Assembly (NCBI GenBank): GCA_029233985.1
Contig: JARGOK010000001.1
Span: forward strand, 681,096 to 745,095
Direction: 5' to 3'
Length of the DNA stretch: 64,000 bases
Source of the DNA: Candidatus Altimarinota bacterium
Lineage (GTDB): Bacteria; Patescibacteriota; Gracilibacteria; JAUYGZ01
In this document: positions 1 through 8,023 of the stretch, piece after piece
Layout: every line of letters starts with the position of its first letter
How positions within the stretch are numbered: the stretch's first letter is position 1
Made by a program: the position numbers and the translations under genes
The notes under the pieces: model-generated
The model's input: the letters and a program-made list of their open reading frames with translations, nothing else
Database searches by the model: none
What the model was told of the DNA's origin: nothing

Positions 1-1
1 G

Positions 2-961
2 CTCGATGAGGCTTTTGACCTCTACTACAATCTCGGAATCGAGGTAGTAGATGTAAAAGATCAGCTCATTTGGAACAAAAAAGAAGAGGAAGAAGAGGAA
101 CCAGAAGGAAAGAAAACAACAAAACGAGTCAACCTGAAAGAAATCAGTAATGATTCGGTGCGAATGTACTTGTCTGAAATTGGACGAGTGGCTCTTTTGA
201 CAGCTGCAGAAGAAGTAAAGCTTTCAAAGGCTATCCGAGAAGGTGACACAAACTCAAAGCAAAAGCTTGCTGAAGCAAACCTGCGTTTGGTGGTGTCTAT
301 TGCAAAAAAATACATCGGACGTGGACTCTCGTTCTTGGATCTGATTCAAGAAGGAAATATCGGTCTCTTCCGTGCTGTAGAAAAATTTGATTACCGTCGT
401 GGGTTTAAATTCTCGACTTATGCGACCTGGTGGATTCGTCAAGCGATCACTCGGGCTATCGCTGATCAAGCTCGTACCATCCGGATTCCGGTCCATATGG
501 TAGAGACTATTAATAAGCTGACTCACACCCAACGACGACTTGTACAAGAAATGGGACGTGAACCCTTACCAGAAGAAATCGCAGTTGAAATGAATATGGA
601 TGTGCGAAAAGTCCGACATATCCTGAAGATTTCTCAAGACATTATCTCTCTCGAGGCCCCAGTAGGAACAGAAGAAGACTCTCGCCTCGGTGATTTTATC
701 GAAGATGGTGATGCTCTTTCTCCGTCTGAAGCCACCAACCGACAAATCCTAAAGGAAAACATCCACGACATGCTCCAATACCTTACGGAACGAGAGCAAA
801 AGATTATCAAAATGCGTTTTGGACTTATCGATGGAAGAACTCACACCCTCGAAGAAGTTGGAAAAGAATTCAATGTCACTCGAGAACGGATCCGTCAGAT
901 TGAAGCGAAAGTGCTCCAAAAGCTGAAAGACCATAGTACTGTAGTAAAGATTATGGAGTAG
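2..961 (+). CDS. rpoD: Primary RNA polymerase sigma factor (RpoD), 3' part; 5' end outside window
   Basis: The reading frame is open from base 2, so the gene enters from the left edge; 319 residues are visible. The N-terminal part ends in a region 1.1-like stretch (LGIEVVD) and an acidic linker. Regions 1.2 to 4.2 follow: the [11 protein letters not shown] segment of 1.2, region 2 with [10 protein letters not shown] and [13 protein letters not shown] (core binding and -10 recognition), region 3, and region 4.2 with the C-terminal helix-turn-helix [17 protein letters not shown] (-35 recognition). This is the housekeeping sigma-70 group 1 pattern. It directs RNA polymerase to the TTGACA/TATAAT-type promoters seen elsewhere in the window. 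The first ATG inside the window lies within region 1.2 and is not the true start. greA follows 133 bases downstream on the same strand. Confidence 0.97.
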   Translation, partial: LDEAFDLYYNLGIEVVDVKDQLIWNKKEEEEEEPEGKKTTKRVNLKEISNDSVRMYLSEIGRVALLTAAEEVKLSKAIREGDTNSKQKLAEANLRLVVSIAKKYIGRGLSFLDLIQEGNIGLFRAVEKFDYRRGFKFSTYATWWIRQAITRAIADQARTIRIPVHMVETINKLTHTQRRLVQEMGREPLPEEIAVEMNMDVRKVRHILKISQDIISLEAPVGTEEDSRLGDFIEDGDALSPSEATNRQILKENIHDMLQYLTEREQKIIKMRFGLIDGRTHTLEEVGKEFNVTRERIRQIEAKVLQKLKDHSTVVKIME

Positions 962-1094
962 ACCGCTGACCTCTAACCCCTTATCCACCTTCGTTAAAGT
1001 TTCGAAAGGACAAGAGAAAGAGAAACCGATCAAATCTAAACCATGCATCTAAAAAGCTAATACGCTACCCACCTAACACCTAACCACCTCAACC

Positions 1095-1652
1095 ATGGCT
1101 AAAAAGAAAAAAGACGATCCAATTATAGAAGAAGAAGTAGAGCAAGATGATCAGGATTTTCGTTCTGGACAAGCTTCTACTACTCAGGATGACCAAACGC
1201 TCCTTGTGACCAAAGAAGGACTTAAAAAACTCCAAGAAGAGCTTGAAAACCTCAAAAATGTTCGCCGGAAAGAAGTCTCTGGACGACTAAAGGAAGCTAT
1301 TTCTTATGGAGATCTCTCTGAAAACTCAGAGTATGAAGAAGCAAAAAATGAACAAGCCTTTATCGAAGGTCGTATTCTTGAACTTGAAAACCAGGTCAAG
1401 AATGCAAAGGTTGTAAAAGGACACACCACTAAAGGAGTGCAAATTGGTTCGATCGTGAAGCTGAAAAAAGTGGGATCTAGTAATGATGAACAATACACCA
1501 TTGTAGGAACAACAGAGGCTGACCCCTTCGAGAACAAAATCTCAAATGAATCCCCTATTGGACACGCTATTATGGAGCTCAAAAAAGGTGATAAAGTGAC
1601 TGTTGAAACACCTTCTGGAAAACAGCGTTATGAGATTACTTCACTGAAGTAA
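1095..1652 (+). CDS. greA: Transcription elongation factor GreA with acidic N-terminal extension
   Basis: GreA enters the secondary channel of backtracked RNA polymerase and stimulates cleavage of the nascent RNA. The protein has 185 residues, against about 158 usually. The extra length is an N-terminal Lys/Asp/Glu-rich tail of about 30 residues (MAKKKKDDP then EEEVEQDDQD). The coiled-coil domain begins at VTKEGLKKLQEELENL and carries the conserved acidic tip motif GDLSENSEYEEA; the C-terminal FKBP-like domain contains SPIGHAI and GDKVTVETPSG. The ATG at 1095 has no Shine-Dalgarno sequence and is preceded by a CCTAACACCTAACC-like spacer. It lies downstream of rpoD and upstream of rpmG on the same strand. 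Confidence 0.96.
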   Translation: MAKKKKDDPIIEEEVEQDDQDFRSGQASTTQDDQTLLVTKEGLKKLQEELENLKNVRRKEVSGRLKEAISYGDLSENSEYEEAKNEQAFIEGRILELENQVKNAKVVKGHTTKGVQIGSIVKLKKVGSSNDEQYTIVGTTEADPFENKISNESPIGHAIMELKKGDKVTVETPSGKQRYEITSLK

Positions 1653-1666
1653 AGAGCTGTTTAGCG

Positions 1667-1694
1667 TTGACAAAAGCCCGATATTGGCTAAAAT
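1667..1694 (+). promoter_or_regulatory. Promoter of rpmG
   Basis: TTGACA at 1667-1672, a 16-base spacer and TAAAAT at 1689-1694. Transcription would start near 1701, giving a leader of about 40 bases before the rpmG ATG. Confidence 0.75.
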
Positions 1695-1740
1695 TGATAA
1701 GCTAAAAAAAAAACTACCATTATTTGATAAGTAAAGCCCT

Positions 1741-1920
1741 ATGCCTAGAGGAAAACGTACCAATACAGCGCTCCGATGTAGCGAATGTGAAAACCCAAAT
1801 GATGCTTATGTCATTCGATTGATCAAGGATATCATCAAGGGATTCACCCGAAACAAATACTGTTCTAAGTGCCGAAAACACACTCCTCACAAGGCAAAAG
1901 AGATTAAGGGAGGGTACTAG
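1741..1920 (+). CDS. rpmG: 50S ribosomal protein L33
   Basis: A 59-residue ORF with the L33 pattern: an N-terminal basic stretch (MPRGKRTN), a first Cys pair CSEC, then FTRNKYCSKCRKHTPHKAKE with the second Cys pair and the conserved KYC-x2-CRKHT-H signature. The four cysteines correspond to the zinc-binding form of L33. It has its own promoter, no Shine-Dalgarno sequence, and a terminator-like hairpin 35 bases after the stop. The central loop (DAYVIRLIKDIIKG) is unlike common L33 sequences, but the C-terminal half is diagnostic. Confidence 0.9.
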   Translation: MPRGKRTNTALRCSECENPNDAYVIRLIKDIIKGFTRNKYCSKCRKHTPHKAKEIKGGY

Positions 1921-1955
1921 ACTAGGTTTTAGGTGGTAGGTTGTAGGGAGAATAA

Positions 1956-1990
1956 TAAAAAAGCCTTCGGTTTATACCGGAGGTTTTTTA
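1956..1990 (+). terminator. Rho-independent terminator after rpmG
   Basis: An A-rich arm and GCCTTCGG pair imperfectly with CCGGAGG across a TTTATA loop, followed by TTTTTT. It separates rpmG from the convergent gene at 2046-2396. Confidence 0.65.
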
Positions 1991-2015
1991 GATCTCTCAT
2001 TGCTCTTGGAAGATG

Positions 2016-2046
2016 ACTGGCTCCCCTTTTAAGGGGTAGGGGTCCC
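2016..2046. repeat. Dispersed palindromic repeat, CCCCTTTTAAGGGG family
   Basis: Core CCCCTTTTAAGGGG at 2023-2036 followed by TAGGGGTCCC. It is one of about ten copies in this window, in both orientations, mostly in spacers. Confidence 0.75.
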
Positions 2047-2396
2047 TACTCCCACCCAGCGAGCAATTCTTCCGCTTTCTCCTTTGACTCTTCACGACTC
2101 CCCTTTTCCTCCTGCTGGCGGGCTACACGAGCAGCCCTCAATTTTTCTGCATCCCATTTTTTGACGTATTTCTCAGAGACTTCTTCGAGTTTTTCGTCGT
2201 ATTTCTCATCAATTTGCTTCATTTTTTGTTGTTCGGTATCTAGAATACCCTTCAGCTGATCGATTTGCTCAGTATCCATACTTGGCAATAGATCTGCCCA
2301 ATACTGCTTTTCAGGAGGTGTCAGGGCATCGCTGGCTTGGATCAACTCGATCAGCTGGGATGTTTCTTCTTCGGTGAGGACGGAGTTTTCTGCCAA
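2046..2396 (-). CDS. Hypothetical small charged alpha-helical protein
   Basis: 116 residues with no recognised family. The N-terminal half (EEETSQLIELIQASDALTP then KQYWADLLPSMD) looks like two short amphipathic helices. The C-terminal half is a charged coiled-coil rich in Glu, Lys, Gln and Arg. No signal peptide or membrane segment is seen. The start is a TTG at 2396; no ATG gives a better N-terminus, and a TATAAT-type -10 element sits about 50 bases upstream. It is convergent with rpmG. It is probably a genuine cytoplasmic protein, because its composition is protein-like throughout and the promoter is well placed. Function unknown. Confidence 0.7.
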   Translation of the reverse strand: MAENSVLTEEETSQLIELIQASDALTPPEKQYWADLLPSMDTEQIDQLKGILDTEQQKMKQIDEKYDEKLEEVSEKYVKKWDAEKLRAARVARQQEEKGSREESKEKAEELLAGWE

Positions 2397-2442
2397 GGGC
2401 TAGGACGTTAGGTTTTAGGACTTAGGACGTTAGCTTCTTTTA

Positions 2443-2448
2443 ATTATA
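2443..2448 (-). promoter_or_regulatory. Extended -10 promoter element for the 116-residue protein
   Basis: Reading the minus strand, TGC precedes TATAAT, an extended -10 motif. No good -35 is visible. The predicted start lies about 40 bases before the TTG start codon. Confidence 0.5.
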
Positions 2449-2484
2449 GCAGAAATTGGAGGGTTTTACGAGGGCAAGGGCAAG

Positions 2485-2514
2485 AGACCCCTAACCCCTT
2501 AAAAGGGGAACCAC
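2485..2514. repeat. Dispersed palindromic repeat, CCCCTTTTAAGGGG family
   Basis: AGACCCCTAACCCC followed by TTAAAAGGGGAACC, the reverse-complement orientation of the copy at 2016-2046. It is the fullest version of the element and, in one frame, would read T-P-N-P-L-K-G-E. Confidence 0.8.
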
Positions 2515-2646
2515 ACACTATGGACCCTGTCATTCTGACGAAGGAAGAATCTTGTGGTGTGTTGGTGGGAGGGTGCGTGTTGTCTGAATCGCTGATGACG
2601 CGGATTAGAGGGATTACGCTGATTTTTTCTCATGCTCCCCTTTTTG

Positions 2647-2812
2647 TCATTCCGATTGGAGCGTAGCGGAACAGAGGAATCCCTTTCCTGAGGTTCTCAT
2701 GAATGATTCAGGTATTGGAGGGGATTTTAAAGAAGGGATCTCTCCGCTGCGTTCCATTCCGCTATCGCTTCATTTCACTTCGGTCGACATGACAAGAAAA
2801 TACCAAAATCAC
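2647..2812. repeat. Inverted pair of a second dispersed repeat (CATTCCG...AGCGGAA)
   Basis: 2647-2690 reads GTCATTCCGATTGGAGCGTA then GCGGAACAGAGGAATCCC. The reverse complement of 2741-2812 carries the matching TGTCATG, AGCGGAATGGAACGC and GAGATCCCTT blocks. A related sequence occurs at 51694-51746 upstream of ileS. Confidence 0.65.
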
Positions 2813-2988
2813 TAATACTCTCTACAGAAATAGGAAATCAGGCTTCATCAAAAAAATCACATAAATCTGCGATTCAGACGATGCCCACTAGAATATTGCA
2901 TATCAAAAAAGTGTTCCACCCATGCCGGAGGCATGGGTGGACATGAGCTCTGTCTAAATCCGAGCAGAATCTCTTGTGTTAACTCACT

Positions 2989-3645
2989 TTAATCTTTAGC
3001 TTCCCATCCTAACCTCTGCCGAAGATTGGTCTCAAATTTCTTTTTTCTAGCAATATCCTCTTCGAAGAGCGAATTCATATCGAATTTCTTTCTCTTGGAA
3101 CTGGGTGTAGAGTCGTCGAAGAGCGAGTCCATATCGAATTTCTTTCTCTTGGAACTGGGTGTAGAGTCGTCGAAGAGCGAGTCCATATCGAATTTCTTTC
3201 TCTTGGGATGAATTTTCACCAGAGCCAACTTCCTCTCCAACGACTTCTTCTCCTCCTCCAGCTTCACCCGAGCAGCCTCGCGGCGCTCACGCTCAACTTT
3301 GGTTTCGGCGTCGCGCTTTTTTAGCTGCTTTTGCTGAAGCTCCATGCGGAGCTTCAGGTCCAACATCTGTTGCATGAGAGCCTTCTGACGAGCTTCAGCT
3401 TCAGCTCTCGCCTTGGCAGTTGCTTTGGCGGTAGCGCTTGTAGCCTGGCTGACTTTCTGAACATTTGACTGCTCAACGGTCACTTTCAAGTTTTGGCTGG
3501 GCTTGAATATCTCCGCTGTGAAGACAGCGACGAAAACAATGACTGAGGTCAGTAGGAATAGCCCGAGAGCCGAAACCCACTTACCCCAATTCACTCCAGT
3601 GTCGCCAATCGACTCACTCGTAGATTTCATAAATTCCTGTGCCAT
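2989..3645 (-). CDS. Hypothetical membrane protein with coiled coil and tandem 18-residue repeats
   Basis: 218 residues. Residues 23-47 (starting WVSALGLFLLTSVIVFV) form one transmembrane helix. A long coiled coil follows from about 65 to 145, rich in Ala, Lys, Glu, Arg and Gln. The C-terminus contains two and a half copies of an 18-residue repeat (KRKKFDMDSLFDDSTPSS), each joining a basic cluster to an acidic DMDSLFDD motif. No enzyme domain is seen. The AGAGG shortly before the ATG is one of the few Shine-Dalgarno-like sequences in the window. The topology suggests a membrane-anchored helical rod displaying repeated charged peptides, possibly a scaffold. Function unknown. Confidence 0.75.
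   Translation of the reverse strand: MAQEFMKSTSESIGDTGVNWGKWVSALGLFLLTSVIVFVAVFTAEIFKPSQNLKVTVEQSNVQKVSQATSATAKATAKARAEAEARQKALMQQMLDLKLRMELQQKQLKKRDAETKVERERREAARVKLEEEKKSLERKLALVKIHPKRKKFDMDSLFDDSTPSSKRKKFDMDSLFDDSTPSSKRKKFDMNSLFEEDIARKKKFETNLRQRLGWEAKD
3064..3210. repeat. 54-bp tandem repeat inside the coding sequence
   Basis: Nearly identical 54-base units, about 2.7 copies, in frame, encoding KRKKFDMDSLFDDSTPSS. Near identity at DNA level implies recent expansion. Confidence 0.9.
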
Positions 3646-3855
3646 AACGGCCTCTTCCCTACCCCATTAAGGGGACAAATTTTGATCAAAAAAGAGAGCC
3701 GTCCACACGATTAGACAGAGCTCAGCACCATACTTACTGTGTAAATAGGAAGCTGAGCCCTGGATGATATGACAAAGAACTGATTACTATTTATACTCCT
3801 TTTTTATTCATTTGTCAAATTTTTATGACGGAATTATTTACAAACCGTCCCCGTA

Positions 3856-3878
3856 GAGACGTCGATTTATCGCGTCTC
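3856..3878. repeat. GTAGAGACG-type palindromic element
   Basis: GAGACG, an 11-base TCGATTTATCG loop, then CGTCTC. A second copy is at 44876-44903 (GTAGAGACATCGATTTAAGG). Similar GTAGAGACG/CGTCTC palindromes are common extragenic elements in many bacteria. Confidence 0.65.
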
Positions 3879-3900
3879 ATTGTATTGTCTGACTCACGAG

Positions 3901-3942
3901 ATTGCGACGTTTCACCCTGTCTGCTGACAAGCAGGTCGCAAT
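3901..3942. repeat. Nested inverted repeat (ATTGCGAC...GTCGCAAT)
   Basis: Outer arms ATTGCGAC (3901-3908) and GTCGCAAT (3935-3942) enclose an inner hairpin CTGCT-GACA-AGCAG (3921-3934). Confidence 0.65.
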
Positions 3943-3969
3943 GACAGTTCCTATTTCCTCACTGCCTGG

Positions 3970-3999
3970 TTCCCCTTTTAAGGGGTTAGGGGTCTCTTC
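3970..3999. repeat. Dispersed palindromic repeat, CCCCTTTTAAGGGG family
   Basis: TTCCCCTTTTAAGGGGTTAG followed by GGGTCTCTT, located just downstream of the guaB stop. Confidence 0.8.
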
Positions 4000-4002
4000 C
4001 AC

Positions 4003-5469
4003 CTATGTCCGATAATTCGGTGCCTCCCGTGCTATAAGGACATCGTGAGGATGAGACTCCTTCATAGATGCCGAGGTGATCTGTACGAAGTGAGCTTTTT
4101 TTTGCATGTCTGGGATCGTTTTGGCTCCTTGGTAACCCATAGACGAACGAAGACCTCCGATGAGCTGGTAGATTTCGGTAGAAGTCTTTCCTTTGTACAT
4201 GATGAGCCCTTCGATTCCTTCTGGGACAAATTTTGATTCTTCTTTGACGTTCCCTTGAGCGTATCGCTCCTTACCTCCTACTTTCATGGCTCCGAGTGAC
4301 CCCATTCCACGGTAGGTTTTGAAGGTTTTTCCGTCTCGATAGACCATCTCTCCAGGTGACTCGTCTGTACCTGCGAGGAGAGAACCGACCATAACCATTG
4401 AAGCACCAGCTGCGATTGCTTTTGCGACATCTCCAGAGTATCTCACTCCCCCATCAGCAATGATTGGGACTTTTCCTCCTGCAGCTTTTGCACATTCGAA
4501 GATGGCTGAGAGCTGGGGAACTCCAATCCCAGTGACGATACGTGTGGTGCAGATCGATCCAGGTCCGATTCCTACCTTGACTCCGTCTGCACCTGCTTTG
4601 ATGAGAGCTTTTGTGGCTTCAGCGGTAGCGACGTTTCCTGCTACTACTTGTTGTTTTGGGTACTTTTTCTTGATGAATTTGACTGTATCGATCACTCCTT
4701 TTGAGTGACCATGAGCTGTGTCAACGATGAGGAGATCTGCTCCGGCATCGATGAGCTTTTGTACTCTTTCATGCATATTTGCTGCAGGTCCGACGGCTGC
4801 TGCACAGAGGAGGCGTTGAGCCTTGTCTTTTGCCGCATTTGGATACATTTCGTTCTTTTCGAGATCTTGTCGGGTAACGAGAGCGTGGAGTTTTCGGTTC
4901 TTTTTATTCTCGATAATCAAAAGCTTGCTAAACTTACTCTCTTCCAAAAAGATATTGGCATCTCGTAGAGAGATCCCCTTTTCTGCCACCATAAGCTTTT
5001 TGTAAGGTGTCATTCGGTCTTTGACCTTTTTACTGGCGTGCTTGTTGAGGTAGTCATTCTTGGTAACAATCCCAACCAATTCGCCATTTGGTGTCCCATC
5101 CTTTGTCACAGGAACAGCTTTGTAGCCATACTGATGACGTATATCCATTACTTTGGCGATAGGGTCATCTTCACTGACAACCATTGGATTGAGGATGAAT
5201 CCATTTTCAAAACGCTTTACCTTGGCCACTTGAGCTGCTTGGTCGTCTGGAGAAAGGTTTTTGTGAATCACGCCAATTCCTCCTTCGAGTGCCATAGCAA
5301 TGGCCATTTCGTGTTCTGTAACTGTATCCATAGCTGCAGACATCAGTGGAATATTCACTTTGAGCCCTTTACTCACCTTAGACTTGATATCTGTCTCACG
5401 AGGAAGTGTCTCAGAGTACTGAGGAACAAGGAGAACATCGTCGAAGGTAAGGTAGGTGGTGAGCTTCAT
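4003..5469 (-). CDS. guaB: Inosine-5'-monophosphate dehydrogenase
   Basis: Catalyses NAD-dependent oxidation of IMP to XMP, the first committed step to GMP. The 488-residue form fits the family. The N-terminus [19 protein letters not shown] is typical, two CBS domains occupy about residues 95-210, and the barrel contains GPGSICTTR with catalytic Cys307, then [10 protein letters not shown] and the mobile-flap motif [10 protein letters not shown]. The start is taken at 5469; an upstream in-frame ATG at 5517 would add 16 low-complexity residues (RPNRLNRP) that look like translated spacer. It stands alone with repeats downstream and rdgB divergent upstream. It is the only purine-synthesis enzyme in the window, consistent with salvage-based nucleotide supply. 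Confidence 0.95.
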   Translation of the reverse strand: MKLTTYLTFDDVLLVPQYSETLPRETDIKSKVSKGLKVNIPLMSAAMDTVTEHEMAIAMALEGGIGVIHKNLSPDDQAAQVAKVKRFENGFILNPMVVSEDDPIAKVMDIRHQYGYKAVPVTKDGTPNGELVGIVTKNDYLNKHASKKVKDRMTPYKKLMVAEKGISLRDANIFLEESKFSKLLIIENKKNRKLHALVTRQDLEKNEMYPNAAKDKAQRLLCAAAVGPAANMHERVQKLIDAGADLLIVDTAHGHSKGVIDTVKFIKKKYPKQQVVAGNVATAEATKALIKAGADGVKVGIGPGSICTTRIVTGIGVPQLSAIFECAKAAGGKVPIIADGGVRYSGDVAKAIAAGASMVMVGSLLAGTDESPGEMVYRDGKTFKTYRGMGSLGAMKVGGKERYAQGNVKEESKFVPEGIEGLIMYKGKTSTEIYQLIGGLRSSMGYQGAKTIPDMQKKAHFVQITSASMKESHPHDVLIAREAPNYRT

Positions 5470-5584
5470 AAGAATAGGACGGTTAAGACGGTTAGGGCGA
5501 TGAGGACTCTTAGGCATTTAAGAATTGGAAAATATTAGCCGTGTTTGCTTCGAATTTTAGTACCTGTGCCACTAAATAGCAGTA

Positions 5585-5613
5585 TTGGCATCGAGCTAAT
5601 AATTTGAGATAAT
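5585..5613 (+). promoter_or_regulatory. Promoter of rdgB
   Basis: TTGGCA at 5585-5590, 17-base spacer, GATAAT at 5608-5613. The -10 overlaps the upstream in-frame ATG at 5612, which supports the later start at 5669. Confidence 0.7.
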
Positions 5614-5668
5614 GATAATAGTTTATAGATTTTTTGGCTTAAATCAAGCCATTTTAACTGTTAAGCGT

Positions 5669-6262
5669 ATGAAACAGATTGTTATTGCCACGACAAACCC
5701 CGGGAAAAGAAAAGAAATTGTATCAGCACTTGGTCCTTTTGAAGGCACAGAGTTTCTCTCTTTGTCAGACTTATCACAACATCACCCTGATGCAGAAGAA
5801 ACAGGAGCGAGTTATGCAGAAAATGCTCTTCTCAAGGCTCAGCATTACTTCAAACTGATTGGGTTACCTATTATTGCTGAAGACTCAGGGATAGAAGTGA
5901 ATGCTCTGCGAGATGAACTGGGAGTCCATACTAGAAGATGGGGCGCTGGTTCTGATGTTTCAGACCAAGAATGGATTGACTATTTTATGCAAAAAATGGC
6001 TTCAGAAGAAGATCGAAGGGCACGATTTGTGTCTCATTGTGTGTATATCGACGAAACTGGTCATACGGCTTTTGAGGGAGAGTGTAGAGGAATAATCACT
6101 GCACATATTGAATCAGAGATAGAACAAGGCATTCCTCTTTCTGCAGTATTCAGACCGGAAGGGTACGACAAAGTGTACTCTGCGATGACAGCAGAGGAAA
6201 AAAACGCCATAAGCCACAGAGGATGGTCGGTGAAAAAACTGCGAGAATGGATGAGTACATAA
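5669..6262 (+). CDS. rdgB: Non-canonical purine NTP pyrophosphatase (RdgB/HAM1 family)
   Basis: Hydrolyses ITP, dITP and XTP to monophosphates, keeping deaminated purines out of nucleic acids. The 197-residue form starts MKQIVIATTNPGKRKEI, the family's nucleotide-binding N-terminus. Further family motifs are ETGASYAENALLKA, IAEDSGIEVNAL (catalytic acidic residue) and EKNAISHRG near the C-terminus; the usual FGYDP segment is a shifted FRPEGYDKVY. The start at 5669 was chosen over the ATG at 5612 because the promoter -10 covers the latter and the extra residues are not family-like. It is convergent, 8 bases apart, with the unknown gene at 6271-6699 and functionally pairs with guaB as purine-pool maintenance. 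Confidence 0.93.
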   Translation: MKQIVIATTNPGKRKEIVSALGPFEGTEFLSLSDLSQHHPDAEETGASYAENALLKAQHYFKLIGLPIIAEDSGIEVNALRDELGVHTRRWGAGSDVSDQEWIDYFMQKMASEEDRRARFVSHCVYIDETGHTAFEGECRGIITAHIESEIEQGIPLSAVFRPEGYDKVYSAMTAEEKNAISHRGWSVKKLREWMST

Positions 6263-6270
6263 GCTCAGTT

Positions 6271-6699
6271 TCAAGAGTCTTTGGTTGTTTTGTGATGAGA
6301 TGCAACTATTTCGTTCTTTTTATTGAAAGCCTTCAGTGTTTTTGCTCTCAGCTTTCTAATAGCTTCCACACCACAATGGTATTCGTTTTTTTCATTTGAT
6401 TCATTTACATACTCCACAAGCCCACTGCTATGAAAAATCAGATGACCTGATTGAGGAAGATTGTCGATGTGTTCACGTAAATACTCTTCTCCTTTTGCAA
6501 GGTCACCATACCAAAGTGTATCATCTGGAGCTCTGCGGATCATCATTTTGGATGATCCAATCTCAAATCGATAACTTGTTTCAGATTCAAAAAGTTTTTC
6601 ACGCAATTCTGTCACAGCTATTGATGCTGTAAACTGCAGGTCCTCTTTTGTTTCTTGAGAAATTTCCATTGCTAGTTGTGAAGATGGATGTGGAGTCAT
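6271..6699 (-). CDS. Hypothetical protein, 142 residues
   Basis: No family recognised. The sequence is mixed alpha/beta, with a central segment (SYRFEIGSSKMMIRRAPDD, then LWYGDLAKGEEYLREHID) that could be a small sandwich domain, and a basic C-terminal helix (EAIRKLRAKTLKAFNKKNE). No signal peptide, membrane helix or Cys cluster apart from one Cys near residue 107. The ATG at 6699 lacks a Shine-Dalgarno sequence. Tail-to-tail with rdgB. Composition is protein-like, so I treat it as real; function unknown. Confidence 0.65.
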   Translation of the reverse strand: MTPHPSSQLAMEISQETKEDLQFTASIAVTELREKLFESETSYRFEIGSSKMMIRRAPDDTLWYGDLAKGEEYLREHIDNLPQSGHLIFHSSGLVEYVNESNEKNEYHCGVEAIRKLRAKTLKAFNKKNEIVASHHKTTKDS

Positions 6700-6752
6700 A
6701 GGGACAGTCTAAGACTAACAAGTTTAGTATTGGAATGCATTCTGAGTTTTTT

Positions 6753-6780
6753 TTGAAAGTAGAGAGAAAACCCAGATATT
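6753..6780 (+). promoter_or_regulatory. Possible promoter of murG
   Basis: TTGAAA at 6753-6758, 16-base spacer, GATATT at 6775-6780, 65 bases before the murG start. Confidence 0.4.
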
Positions 6781-6845
6781 CCTCAATAATTCGCATTTCA
6801 TATTTTTTTATAGCAAGAGATGACTTCGTCTATTAAGCTTGGAGT

Positions 6846-7922
6846 ATGGAAAAACAGCATAAAAAACACCGCATCCTCTTCACTGGAGGTGGCACGACTG
6901 GCCATGTGATGAAAAACCTTATTTTGATCGAGGAGCTTGACTCTGCACAGCCACATGTGGATATTCACTACGCTGGGCTTTCCTCAGGAAAAGAAGCTGA
7001 ATTGATAGATCAAAAAAAAGTTACTTTTCATCCTGTTTCCAGTGGAAAACTGAGGAGATACTTTGATGTGCAGAATTTTGTGGATTTCTTTCGCTTTTTG
7101 AGAGGAACCTGGCAGTCTTTTTGGCTGGTGAGAAGAATCAAACCGAATGTCGTGTTCTCTTCAGGGGGGTTTGTAGCCTTGCCAGTAGCTATTGGAGCTT
7201 GGATGAATGGAGTACCTGTCGTTTCACATGAGACCGATAGCTACCCTGGCCTGGCGAACCGTTTGATCGCGAAGTTTGCGAAGAAGATTTGCTTGGGTTT
7301 TCAGTCTGCAGAGCAGTACTTGCCAGTGGAGAAGGTTGTTTATACCGGAAACCCAATCTCTCCTGCATTGTTAGAAGCTGATGGAAATAGAGGGTTGGAT
7401 AGTGTTTCATTTCCTTATACAACCCCTACCCTATTGGTAACTGGCGGGAGTCAAGGTGCCCAACAGATCAACAACTTGGTATTGGAAATTCTACCGAAAT
7501 TGGTTGAAAGCTACCAAATCATCCATTTGACCGGAAAGGGAAAAGCGACGGGTTTTGAAGATAAAAAATACCGTGAATTTGAGTATGTAACAGATCAGTA
7601 TGCCTCTTTCTTAGCTGCTGCTGATGTTGTACTGACCCGCTCTGGAGGGTCTGTTTCGGAGATTGAAGCTCTTGGGAAACGAGCTATTATGATTCCCTTG
7701 CCCGCAGAAGTGGCTGCTGGGGACCACCAACGGAAGAATGCGGAGGAAATGGTGAAGAGACAGTCAGACTGGATCATGCTGGATAGTGCTACTGTGAGCT
7801 CTGACCAACTGCTCAAAGCCATTCAAAAAGCTTTTCAAGAGTCCAGCAAAGATGCGAATAACCCCTCTGCTCTCGAACCACAGAATCGGATTATAGAACT
7901 GCTGGGAGAGTATTTAAAATAA
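6846..7922 (+). CDS. murG: UDP-GlcNAc:undecaprenyl-PP-MurNAc-pentapeptide GlcNAc transferase
   Basis: Makes lipid II from lipid I on the cytoplasmic face of the membrane, the last intracellular peptidoglycan step. 358 residues, usual length. N-terminal Rossmann domain: FTGGGTTGHVMKNLILIEEL with the G-loop, then SSGGFVALPVAIGA and HETDSYPGLANRLIA. C-terminal domain: VTGGSQGAQQINNLVLEI and the UDP-GlcNAc site ADVVLTRSGGSVSEIEALGK with PLPAEVAAGDHQRKNAE. No other mur gene is nearby. Its presence shows the cell makes its own peptidoglycan, consistent with the PBP1C gene at 36-38 kb. Confidence 0.96.
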   Translation: MEKQHKKHRILFTGGGTTGHVMKNLILIEELDSAQPHVDIHYAGLSSGKEAELIDQKKVTFHPVSSGKLRRYFDVQNFVDFFRFLRGTWQSFWLVRRIKPNVVFSSGGFVALPVAIGAWMNGVPVVSHETDSYPGLANRLIAKFAKKICLGFQSAEQYLPVEKVVYTGNPISPALLEADGNRGLDSVSFPYTTPTLLVTGGSQGAQQINNLVLEILPKLVESYQIIHLTGKGKATGFEDKKYREFEYVTDQYASFLAAADVVLTRSGGSVSEIEALGKRAIMIPLPAEVAAGDHQRKNAEEMVKRQSDWIMLDSATVSSDQLLKAIQKAFQESSKDANNPSALEPQNRIIELLGEYLK

Positions 7923-7927
7923 GCCCT

Positions 7928-7948
7928 GCATCTAATGAGTTTAGATGC
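7928..7948 (+). terminator. Perfect stem-loop after murG
   Basis: GCATCTAA-TGAGT-TTAGATGC, an 8-bp stem six bases after the murG stop, without a T-run. It may be a processing or weak termination signal. Confidence 0.45.
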
Positions 7949-7966
7949 TCTCTCAACACTCAAACC

Positions 7967-7995
7967 TTGACAAATTACATCTTTACGGCTAAAAT
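7967..7995 (+). promoter_or_regulatory. Promoter of the Ser/Thr kinase gene
   Basis: TTGACA at 7967-7972, 17-base spacer, TAAAAT at 7990-7995. The -10 context GGCTAAAATT matches the rpmG promoter exactly. Confidence 0.8.
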
Positions 7996-8023
7996 TCGGC
8001 ATCTATAAGAGTTCTCTCCTATT

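Larger units (their letters stand above)
2397..2988. other. 592-base spacer built of extragenic repeats
   Basis: No credible ORF. The stretch holds TTAGG-rich sequence (2400-2433), a CCCCTTAAAAGGGG palindrome (2485-2514), AATCAGCGTAATC-like segments (about 2585-2625 and 2855-2885), and an inverted pair of a CATTCCG/AGCGGAA element (2647-2690 and 2741-2812). It looks like an accumulation site for short dispersed repeats. Confidence 0.7.
3646..4002. other. 357-base spacer with three palindromic elements
   Basis: No ORF. It contains GAGACG...CGTCTC at 3856-3878, a two-layer hairpin at 3901-3942, a CCCCTTTTAAGGGG copy at 3970-3999 and a fragment of it (TACCCCATTAAGGGG) near 3660. Any of the hairpins could terminate guaB, but none has a clean T-run. 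Confidence 0.65.
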
